Part shown: positions 1-6,147 of the stretch, in pieces | How the letters are laid out: the number at the start of each line of letters is the position of its first letter | How positions within the stretch are numbered: the stretch's first letter is position 1 | DNA from: Candidatus Krumholzibacteriia bacterium | GTDB lineage: Bacteria > Krumholzibacteriota > Krumholzibacteriia > LZORAL124-64-63 | NCBI GenBank assembly: GCA_024763215.1 | Contig: JANTFX010000013.1 | Coordinates: 1 to 45,034, forward strand | DNA length: 45,034 nucleotides | Reading direction: 5' to 3' | Program-made: the position numbers and the translations under genes | The notes under the pieces: model-generated | What the model was told of the DNA's origin: nothing | Seen by the model: only the letters and a program-made list of their open reading frames with translations | The model's database searches: none

Positions 1-399
1 GTGATCGGTAAAGGGGATGTCGTTGACCCCGAGCCGGATCACCGAGATACCCACGCCGGCGGACTCGCCGCCGAACAGGCTCCACTTTACGGGCTGGGTG
101 AAGGCGGCGAAATCACGGTTGATGAGGTCGCCGAACCTCTCGGCGTGCATGACCAGGATCTGGCGTTCCTGCAAATGGCTGAGCCCGGCGGGATTCCAGA
201 ACGTCGCCGAGGGGTCGTCGGCCACGGCGGTGAACGCGCCTCCCATGGCCAGCGCCCGCGCGCCCCCCCCATTCTCCATGAAGGAGCCCGCGTACTTGGT
301 GGCCGAGGCGCGCCCCGCGCCCAGCATCAGAACGAGCATCAGGGCCATGATCGAAACGAAGCGCAGGTCCGAAGACCGGCGCGGTTGCGTGTGCTGCAT
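1..399 (-). CDS. PorV/PorQ-type outer-membrane beta-barrel protein, N-terminal part (cut by window edge)
   Basis: An open frame of 133 codons runs from an ATG at 399 off the left edge, so only the N-terminus is visible. Residues 1-33 look like a signal peptide: basic start, hydrophobic stretch, then an A-S-A cleavage site. The mature start contains GGGARALAMGGAFTAVADDP followed by FWNPAGL. This signature is typical of the PorV/PorQ/UPF0164 family of outer-membrane barrel proteins, which in other bacteria assist type IX secretion or have no known role. A GTG five codons upstream (414) is an alternative start; the ATG has the A/G-rich stretch GAGCGAGAT before it. A sigma-70-like promoter lies just upstream. 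There is no sign that it is functionally tied to the flagellar genes. Family assignment is good; function is open. Confidence 0.8.
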   Translation of the reverse strand, partial: MQHTQPRRSSDLRFVSIMALMLVLMLGAGRASATKYAGSFMENGGGARALAMGGAFTAVADDPSATFWNPAGLSHLQERQILVMHAERFGDLINRDFAAFTQPVKWSLFGGESAGVGISVIRLGVNDIPFTDH

Positions 400-454
400 A
401 CCTATCTCGCTCACCAGGGGTTCAAACGTGGAGTGACGGCGACCTCTTGCTAGC

Positions 455-483
455 ATTATACGTGATTTCCCTTCCACTGAAAA
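455..483 (-). promoter_or_regulatory. Sigma-70-type promoter upstream of the PorV-like gene
   Basis: Reading the minus strand, TTTTCA (478-483) is followed after 17 bases by a perfect TATAAT (455-460). Predicted start of transcription is near 448, about 50 bases before the ATG at 399. The -35 matches four of six consensus bases. Confidence 0.55.
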
Positions 484-507
484 GTGCCAGAGCCTGGAAT
501 ATCCGCT

Positions 508-2031
508 TCACGAGATCCTGTAAAGCTTCAGTTTGCGGTAAAGGGTCCTTTCGCTGATCCCCAGCCTCTCGGCGGCCTGCCGCCGGTTGCCGCCGCACGC
601 GCGCAGGGCATTTTCGATGAGGGTTTTCTCGGCGGCCTGCAGGTCGCCCCCCTCGGCCACCGGCAGAGGGCTGAACCCATCCTGCTCGGAAAAGGTCTCG
701 ACCACACGGCCCCCGGGGGAGAATTGGCCGCCCTGGCCCTCGGGCCATGCAGGGCCTCCACCCAGCCCGCCGCGCAACAGCAGGTCCTTGATCTCGCGCA
801 CCTCCTGGCGCAGTTCCAGCAGGGCCGTCGCCAGCACGCCCTGGTCAAGGTCCTGGGCCCGAACCGGTCCCATGGGCACGGGGAGGTAGGTCGGGCCGCC
901 GGCCGGACGGACCCCGGGCTGGATGTCCCGGGGCAGGTCCGAGCTGTCGATCAGGCCGTTCTGCTTGAGGACGACGGCGGAACTGACCACGTTCTTGAGC
1001 TCGCGCACGTTGCCGGGCCAGCTGTGCTCGAGCAGCAGGCGCTCCGCGTCCCTCGTGAAACCGCGCACATGCAACCGATGCCTCTGATTCTCCTGCTGGA
1101 GGAAAGCCTCGGCCAGGACCATGATGTCCTCCCGGCGCTCCCGCAAGGGCGGGGCCTCGATCACCACCACCCGCAACCGGTAGTACAGATCCTGCCGGAA
1201 CCGGCCCGAGGCCACCGCCGAGGCCAAATCCTGGTGGGTCGCCGCCACCAGCCTGATATCACTGCGCATGGTCGTGCGGCCGCCCACGGGCGTGAACTCG
1301 CCCGTTTCCAGCGCGCGCAGGAAGCGCGTCTGCATCTCCAGGGGCATCTCCGCCACCTCATCGAGGAAGAGGGTCCCCTTGTCGGCCCGCTTGAAGACAC
1401 CGGGGTGGTCCTTGACCGCCCCGGTGAAGGCGCCGCGCACATGGCCGAAGAGTTCGCTCTCGAGCACCCCCTGGGACATGGCACCGCAGTTCAAGCCCAC
1501 GAAAGGCCCGTCCTTCCGGGCGGAATTGCGATGGATCGCCCGGGCGACCATCTCCTTGCCCGTGCCGCTTTCCCCCTGGATCAGCACGTTGACATCCAGG
1601 GGCGCGCTGTGGGCGATCATGGCCAGCATCTCGTTGATGGCCCGGCTGCGCCCGATGATCCCGCTGTTCTGGCGTACCGACCGCAGGTGCAGGGCCCGGA
1701 TCACCGACTGGGCGATCTCCTGTTCGGCGGCGCCGGCCGGCAGGATGTTCAGGATCCCGTCGGCGATGTCCAGCCCCAGGGCCTGGGGTTCGATATCCCC
1801 GACCAGGACCAGGTCGGCGTCCGTGTGCAGGGAAAGGAATTTCTTGATGACATGACGGAAGCGGGGGTAATCCCGGGTGTCGAACAGGAAAACGGCCGTG
1901 TTGCCCAGACTGATCCGAGCCAGGGCTTCCGACGGGGAATCGAACAGGTAAAGCTCGCTTTCGGGCAATTCCCAGTTGGCGGCGGCGGCAAAGAGTTTTT
2001 GCCGACGGCTGAGTAAGACCACGGAATTCAC
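508..2031 (-). CDS. Sigma-54-dependent transcriptional activator with degenerate receiver domain
   Basis: This 507-residue NtrC-family activator has an N-terminal receiver-like domain (about 1-115), an AAA+ domain (about 125-350) and a C-terminal Fis-type helix-turn-helix (about 470-505). The AAA+ part is intact: Walker A GESGTGKE near 153-160, the sigma-54-contacting GAFTGA loop at 200-205, Walker B GTLFLDE near 219-225 and an arginine-rich LRERRED segment. The receiver-like part lacks the acidic pair at the end of strand 1 (it reads VVLLSRRQ), although an FDTRD stretch near 50-54 falls about where the phosphoacceptor should be. It may therefore act without phosphorylation, as FleQ/FlrA-type flagellar master regulators do. 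I chose GTG at 2031 because GGGGAGG lies 6 bases upstream; a TTG at 2055 is in frame but lacks such a site. It could be the flagellar master regulator, but the sequence does not prove that. Confidence 0.88.
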   Translation of the reverse strand: MNSVVLLSRRQKLFAAAANWELPESELYLFDSPSEALARISLGNTAVFLFDTRDYPRFRHVIKKFLSLHTDADLVLVGDIEPQALGLDIADGILNILPAGAAEQEIAQSVIRALHLRSVRQNSGIIGRSRAINEMLAMIAHSAPLDVNVLIQGESGTGKEMVARAIHRNSARKDGPFVGLNCGAMSQGVLESELFGHVRGAFTGAVKDHPGVFKRADKGTLFLDEVAEMPLEMQTRFLRALETGEFTPVGGRTTMRSDIRLVAATHQDLASAVASGRFRQDLYYRLRVVVIEAPPLRERREDIMVLAEAFLQQENQRHRLHVRGFTRDAERLLLEHSWPGNVRELKNVVSSAVVLKQNGLIDSSDLPRDIQPGVRPAGGPTYLPVPMGPVRAQDLDQGVLATALLELRQEVREIKDLLLRGGLGGGPAWPEGQGGQFSPGGRVVETFSEQDGFSPLPVAEGGDLQAAEKTLIENALRACGGNRRQAAERLGISERTLYRKLKLYRIS

Positions 2032-2037
2032 TGGGAT

Positions 2038-2044
2038 CCTCCCC
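2038..2044 (-). promoter_or_regulatory. Ribosome binding site that decides the GTG start at 2031
   Basis: GGGGAGG on the minus strand sits 6 bases before GTG (2031-2029). This favours GTG over the upstream in-frame TTG at 2055. Confidence 0.7.
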
Positions 2045-2104
2045 TGGGGTGCCAATTCCGATACATGCCATTTTGGCAGGATAGCGCCCCGTGGGATTTT
2101 TGCC

Positions 2105-2139
2105 AGAAAAACCTGCAGGTCACAAGGACCTGCAGGTTT
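2105..2139 (-). terminator. Rho-independent terminator after the HDOD gene
   Basis: AAACCTGCAGGT (2109-2120) and ACCTGCAGGTTT (2128-2139) form a perfect 12-bp stem with a 7-base loop. On the minus strand the stem ends in TTT and continues TT, giving a short U-run. It lies 25 bases after the stop of the HDOD gene. Each arm also contains the 8-base palindrome CCTGCAGG. Confidence 0.75.
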
Positions 2140-2163
2140 GGGAGCAGACTGGTGAAGCCGGCT

Positions 2164-3072
2164 TCAGTCGAGGTCCAGGAATGCCGAGGCCCGGGCGATA
2201 TGCTCGCGCATGACAGGGAGGCTTTCCTCGACCTGGGCCACCGTCAGGCCCGCGGCGTCGTGCAGACCCGTGGCATCGCAGAGTTCGGGGTCGAAGCCCA
2301 GGTCGGATCGGCAGGGCTCGATGCTGTTGGCCAGATAATCAGCCAGCGCCACCAGGGCCACCGCCCGGTCATCCCCCCGGTCCGCCCGCACGTCATGCGG
2401 GGGGTTGTGGTGCTCGGCGCAGGAGCGCGTCAGGACCTCGGGGAAGCGCCAGGACCTGCCGAAGGCAGCGCCCAGGGTGCCGTGGTCGAACCCGAACTCC
2501 TCGGTTTCCATGTCGGACAGGGAGCGAGCGCACTCTGTCCGCGCGGCGATGAGCTGGGAATACCTTGTGGGCGCATGGATTTCCAGCACGAACTTTCCCA
2601 TGTCATGCAGTAGGCCCGAGGTGAACAGCTCCTCGGGATCGGGATACCCCGCCAGCCTGCCCAGGTACTTGCTGACCGCGGCCGTGATGACCGAATGCCG
2701 CCACAACTCCCGGTAGTCGAGCCCACCGCCTACCTCCGCCACAGCGGACATGACGCTGGTGGCCACCGACACGCATATGGCCACCTGCCGGACGGTACGG
2801 TAACCCAGCACGGTCACGCACCGATTGATGTCGGTGATGTCACCCCGGCTCGAGTAGTAGGGGGAGTTCGCCAGTCGCAGGATCCTGGCCATCAGGGGAG
2901 CGTCCAGACGGATCACCTCGCCCAGGTCGGAAGGGCCGCTGTCTGGATCGTCCAGAACCTTGAGGATTTCCATCAGGGTCTCGGGAATCGACGGTAGCTC
3001 GTCCACCTCCAGGAGCAGCTTCTCGATCCTGGCCTGGACTTCTTCGGGGGCATGCAACGTGGTCGTGGTCAT
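2164..3072 (-). CDS. HDOD domain signalling protein (first of a tandem pair)
   Basis: This 302-residue soluble protein has a single HDOD domain over about residues 15-220, a degenerate relative of HD phosphohydrolases. Visible signatures are LPSIPETLMEILKVLDDPDS near the start, ILRLANSPYYSS, and LLHDMGK, which keeps the HD pair. HDOD proteins act in signalling, motility and cell-cycle control in several bacteria; their biochemical activity is mostly undefined. The ATG at 3072 is preceded by GGGAG at 8 bases. A longer in-frame extension would overlap the preceding gene and has no such site. It follows the other HDOD gene by 13 bases, so the two are surely co-transcribed, and a terminator follows. 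A link to flagellar function or turning behaviour is inferred from position only. Confidence 0.85.
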   Translation of the reverse strand: MTTTTLHAPEEVQARIEKLLLEVDELPSIPETLMEILKVLDDPDSGPSDLGEVIRLDAPLMARILRLANSPYYSSRGDITDINRCVTVLGYRTVRQVAICVSVATSVMSAVAEVGGGLDYRELWRHSVITAAVSKYLGRLAGYPDPEELFTSGLLHDMGKFVLEIHAPTRYSQLIAARTECARSLSDMETEEFGFDHGTLGAAFGRSWRFPEVLTRSCAEHHNPPHDVRADRGDDRAVALVALADYLANSIEPCRSDLGFDPELCDATGLHDAAGLTVAQVEESLPVMREHIARASAFLDLD

Positions 3073-3085
3073 TGATTGTTCTCCC

Positions 3086-3988
3086 TCAAACAAAAATTTC
3101 CATTTCGGTTTCCAGCGTGTTGCGCAGTGTTTCGGCGATCTCGGCAAATTCCTCGGTAGACAGGCCGAGGATCCTGTTGGCCGGACATCCGACCAGGTCG
3201 AGCTCCGCATCATCCACGAAGCCGATCCCCATCTTGTGGCACAGGCGGTTGCCCAGATCCAGCAGGACCAGGAGCATGGCGTCCTGGTTGATGGCCCCGG
3301 GATCGTGGTGCAGCAGGATGACCTCCTCCAGCAACGGGGTCAACTTCCACTTCTGGATCAACAGCGCCCCCACATGCGCGTGGTGGAAGCCCAGGATCTC
3401 CTGTTCGGTGACGTGGAAGGACCGGTTCTGGTTGTAAACGATCTGGACGATCTCATCGAACTCCCGCGGGGCCTTCTGGTTCAGGACCAGCTTGCCGATG
3501 TCGTGCAACAGCCCCGCCAGAAAGGCCTCCTCGGTCAGGTCGGGCGCGTACCTCGTAGCCAGGAGCCTGCAGGCGAACCCGGAGCCGATGGAGTGTTCCC
3601 ACAACAGGCGTTCCTTCAGACCGGTCCGGGAGGAATGGGTGTTGTAGAGGTTCCTGGCCGCGCTTGTCACCACCAGGCTGCGGATCGAGTTGAACCCCAG
3701 CATCACGATGGCCTCGGTGAGGGTCTTGATCTTGCGGCTGCAGGAATACATGGCGCTGTTGGCGATCTTGAGGATGCGGGCGGTCATGGCCTGGTCGTCG
3801 GCGATGACCTGCTGCAGTTTCTGGGCGGAGGTATCGGGATCCGAGGAGAGTTCCAGCACCTTGGCCGCGACCTGGGGCATGGCCGGCAGGTCCCGGGTGG
3901 TCATAATGATTTTCCGTAATTTATCTGCCACCTGAGCCGGTTCCCGGGGGTCGGCCGCAACCGGCGATGTTTCCACTACGGTGGTCAT
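3086..3988 (-). CDS. HDOD domain signalling protein (second of a tandem pair)
   Basis: A 300-residue protein with an HDOD domain over about residues 30-235: LPAMPQVAAKVLELSSDPDT, ILKIANSAMYSCSR, IVMLGFNSIRSLVV and LLHDIGKLVL, followed by HHDPGA. There is no signal peptide or membrane segment, so it should be cytoplasmic. It is a paralogue of the gene 13 bases downstream; the pair looks like an old duplication because the sequences have diverged widely. ATG at 3988 has GGGAG five bases upstream. It follows the unknown gene at 4050-4478 by about 60 bases, with no terminator visible, so it may be the distal part of the fliA transcript. Confidence 0.85.
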   Translation of the reverse strand: MTTVVETSPVAADPREPAQVADKLRKIIMTTRDLPAMPQVAAKVLELSSDPDTSAQKLQQVIADDQAMTARILKIANSAMYSCSRKIKTLTEAIVMLGFNSIRSLVVTSAARNLYNTHSSRTGLKERLLWEHSIGSGFACRLLATRYAPDLTEEAFLAGLLHDIGKLVLNQKAPREFDEIVQIVYNQNRSFHVTEQEILGFHHAHVGALLIQKWKLTPLLEEVILLHHDPGAINQDAMLLVLLDLGNRLCHKMGIGFVDDAELDLVGCPANRILGLSTEEFAEIAETLRNTLETEMEIFV

Positions 3989-4049
3989 GAATGCTCCCGC
4001 AAAATTCCCGGTATCCGCCCAGTTTGTCCCGAAAGGAACGTGCCCTGGC

Positions 4050-4478
4050 CTAGCCGATGCCCTTCTTGAACACGTATTCGACAGCAGGGGGCGTGGGCTT
4101 TAGTGGGGATTCGGCGGTCGTGTTCTGTTCCCTGCGCAGAGCCTCCTTCAGCGTTTCCAGCTGGGAGGTGGTCCGCCGCAGGCGAGCGAGCAACAACTGG
4201 TCGGAATCAGGCCCACCGGTGCCGGTCCTGGCCACCGCGGGCGCAGCGGGCCGCAAACGGTCGGCGGCAGGGGAATAGGTATCGTGTTGACCGGAAACCA
4301 TTTGTCCAGATGGTTTGGCCCCGCCCTTGCGGCGCCCGGACCAGCGTCCCCGCAGATAGGAGATCAGGGAAACCACCAGCAGGGTCAGCCCGGCGGCCAC
4401 AGCGCCGGCCGCCCCCAGGAAAACCGGGCCCTGGCCCGCGATCAGATCGACCCCCTGTTTGATGATTTCCGTATCCAT
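4050..4478 (-). CDS. Small single-pass membrane protein of unknown function in the flagellar operon
   Basis: I do not recognise this 142-residue protein. Residues about 18-42 form one hydrophobic segment (GAAGAVAAGLTLLVVSLISY), followed directly by the basic stretch RGRWSGRRKGG, so the rest should be cytoplasmic. A proline/alanine-rich linker leads to a short predicted helix (about 93-118, LLARLRRTTSQLETLKEALR). ATG at 4478 is preceded by AGGAGATAGGGC, and the gene begins 11 bases after the stop of the preceding small gene, so the two are translated from one message. Position after fliA suggests a flagellar or motility accessory role, but nothing in the sequence defines it. Confidence 0.7.
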   Translation of the reverse strand: MDTEIIKQGVDLIAGQGPVFLGAAGAVAAGLTLLVVSLISYLRGRWSGRRKGGAKPSGQMVSGQHDTYSPAADRLRPAAPAVARTGTGGPDSDQLLLARLRRTTSQLETLKEALRREQNTTAESPLKPTPPAVEYVFKKGIG

Positions 4479-4489
4479 GCCCTATCTCC

Positions 4490-4810
4490 TCAGGCCAGCA
4501 GATCGATGGTCACACCCAATTCTTCATCCTGATCCTCGGTACGGGAGGCTTCATCCGCCCCGGCGTTATCCTCTGACCGCTGCCCGGCGCGGCGTCGAGC
4601 CAGACGCCTCCTCTTGCGGCGGTCCTTTTCCTTCCGGCTGTCGGGATCAATCTGTTCCTTGCTGGACTTTTCGGTCTTGTTGACCCTCTCCAGCTTGAAT
4701 TCATCGTGCTTTTCCTGCTGTTCGCTGAAAGGGGTCACCTGCTGGTTCTGGGACTGCCCCTTGGCCTGGGTCTTGGCCACCCTGCCCAGCTGGGACAAGG
4801 TCGTGGGCAT
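4490..4810 (-). CDS. Small highly charged protein of unknown function, downstream of fliA
   Basis: A 106-residue hydrophilic protein, rich in Lys, Arg, Glu and Gln with a strongly basic centre (RKEKDRRKRRRLARRRAG) and an acidic tail that ends in hydrophobic LGVTIDLLA. No membrane segment or known domain is visible. Small charged proteins with a short hydrophobic C-terminal motif occur in flagellar operons of several phyla without assigned function; this comparison is from memory and not tested. I prefer ATG at 4810, with CGGAG five bases upstream. ATG at 4831 (7 residues longer) has AAAGGGGG seven bases upstream and is also possible. The gene starts about 44 bases after fliA. Confidence 0.6.
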   Translation of the reverse strand: MPTTLSQLGRVAKTQAKGQSQNQQVTPFSEQQEKHDEFKLERVNKTEKSSKEQIDPDSRKEKDRRKRRRLARRRAGQRSEDNAGADEASRTEDQDEELGVTIDLLA

Positions 4811-4854
4811 GGAAACTCCGTCGCCGGCCATATCCTGGCCCCCTTTGCGGCCCG

Positions 4855-5820
4855 CTAGGTGGGCCAGACTCCCCCATGCCCGCCCAGCCAGGCCAGGTAC
4901 CCGCAGAGCTGGCACAGACTCATGGCGGCCATGATGTTCACCGGGTCAAGGTGTCCGGTGGTCTTTTGCACCAACCCCGCCACCTTTTCCTTTTCCGCGT
5001 GCGCCGGCCTGGACTGGATCTGGCGCGTGAGTTGGCCGATGGAAGATTTTCCCTCGTGCCGGTCGATCTTGCCCTTGAGCCGCAGGATGGCCTTGGTGTG
5101 GATCTGGCAGACGCGGCTTTCGGTCACATCCAGGATCTCCCCGATTTCCTTGAGGGTCAATTCCTCGTAGTAATAGAGCACCAGCACGAGCTGCTCCTTC
5201 TCGGGCAGCTCGGCAAGGCGCTGGCTGATCAGCCCCTTCATCTCGTTGCGGGCGATTTCCTGCTCGATGTTCTCGCTGGCCGGGTCGGCCAGGAAGTCCA
5301 CCAGGGAGGTGGAATTGTCACCGTCGGACCCGCCGGTTTCCGCATCCAGGGACATGATGGTCGCCACCGACACCTCACCCATCAGCCCATCGAGTTCCGC
5401 CAGGTCGATATCGAGTTCCCGGGCGATCTCCACGTCCGTGGCGGGCCGGCCGAGCTTCATCTCCAGGGAGCTGTAGGCTTCCTCGAGCTGCTTCGCCTTG
5501 CGACGCAACGAGCGGGGAAACCAGTCCTGGCTGCGCAGTTCATCCAGGATCGAGCCCCGGATGCGGGGGATGGCGTAGGTCTCGAATTTTATCATCCGCT
5601 GATGGTCGAAGTTGTCGATGGCCTGGATCAGCCCGAGCAGCCCCGCGGAAACCAGATCGTTGAAATCGACGTAATGCGGCAGGCCGATGGCCATACGGCC
5701 GGCCACGTATTTGACGATCCGGGCATAAATATCCACCAGCTGGCAGCGGGCTTCCTGGCAATCGGGCCCCTGCATGCGCTTCCAGACGTCCAGGTGGGCA
5801 ATTTGAGGGGTATCGGTCAT
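4855..5820 (-). CDS. fliA: RNA polymerase sigma factor FliA (sigma-28) with C-terminal extension
   Basis: Sigma-28 directs RNA polymerase to late flagellar promoters. Region 2 is clear at about 28-110 (DFNDLVSAGLLGLIQAIDNF, then IPRIRGSILDELR), region 3 at about 111-150 (LGRPATDVEIARELDI), and region 4 at about 200-252 (LPEKEQLVLVLYYYEELTLK, EIGEILDVTESRVCQIH). Typical FliA proteins end near residue 235-260. This one runs to 321, adding about 67 residues that include a C-Q-L-C pair near 303-306 and a hydrophobic Gly-rich end. The extension is in frame and ends at a TAG at 4857-4855. A sigma-54 promoter lies upstream, so FliA is made under control of the sigma-54 activators. Its promoters (flagellins, flgM) and its likely anti-sigma factor FlgM are in this window. 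Confidence 0.93.
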   Translation of the reverse strand: MTDTPQIAHLDVWKRMQGPDCQEARCQLVDIYARIVKYVAGRMAIGLPHYVDFNDLVSAGLLGLIQAIDNFDHQRMIKFETYAIPRIRGSILDELRSQDWFPRSLRRKAKQLEEAYSSLEMKLGRPATDVEIARELDIDLAELDGLMGEVSVATIMSLDAETGGSDGDNSTSLVDFLADPASENIEQEIARNEMKGLISQRLAELPEKEQLVLVLYYYEELTLKEIGEILDVTESRVCQIHTKAILRLKGKIDRHEGKSSIGQLTRQIQSRPAHAEKEKVAGLVQKTTGHLDPVNIMAAMSLCQLCGYLAWLGGHGGVWPT

Positions 5821-5859
5821 GTTTCAACCTTTCTGGTGCTGTAACCCATCCGGGCATTT

Positions 5860-5875
5860 TGCACGTTCCGTGCCA
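5860..5875 (-). promoter_or_regulatory. Sigma-54 promoter of fliA
   Basis: The minus strand reads TGGCACGGAACGTGCA: -24 GG and -12 GC have the exact spacing and only one base of the TTGC element differs (GTGC). Predicted start is near 5849, about 29 bases before the fliA ATG. Confidence 0.7.
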
Positions 5876-5901
5876 GGGCCATCCAGCCCGGCCACGATTC
5901 C

Positions 5902-6147
5902 CTAAGGGAGATCACCCTGAGCCCTGGAGGCGGCCCCGACCTTGTCCTCGCGCGGTTTCTGTTCGCTGCCGGCCAACCTCATGGCCAGGACCATGGCCGC
6001 GCCGATGAAGAACACGCCCAGATAGGCCAGGAACACCTTCTTGACCGCGACCACGAAGGCCCAGCCCTGCCAGATTCCGGTGCAAAGAGTCAGGAACGCC
6101 CCGGCCAGGGCCAGGGTCTGAATGATCCGCTGCACGCCTCTAACCAT
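5902..6147 (-). CDS. Small membrane protein with two hydrophobic segments, at the usual flhG position
   Basis: An 81-residue protein with hydrophobic segments at about residues 10-30 (LALAGAFLTLCTGIWQGW) and 35-58 (KKVFLAYLGVFFIGAAMVLAM), and a short charged tail (AGSEQKPREDKVG). No family recognised. The ATG at 6147 overlaps the end of the flhF-like gene by 8 bases, implying coupled translation. An in-frame ATG at 6168 would add 7 residues, and a GTG at 6135 with AGAGGC before it is also possible, so the start is uncertain. In many bacteria the gene after flhF encodes the MinD-like ATPase FlhG/YlxH/FleN; here this membrane protein takes that place and is not related to it. Confidence 0.6.
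   Translation of the reverse strand: MVRGVQRIIQTLALAGAFLTLCTGIWQGWAFVVAVKKVFLAYLGVFFIGAAMVLAMRLAGSEQKPREDKVGAASRAQGDLP

Noticed and set aside
2066-2078. Palindrome TGCCATTTTGGCA upstream of the sigma-54 activator gene
   Set aside because: Only five-base arms and no second copy at other promoters; it also does not align as a sigma-54 site because no TTGC follows at the right distance.
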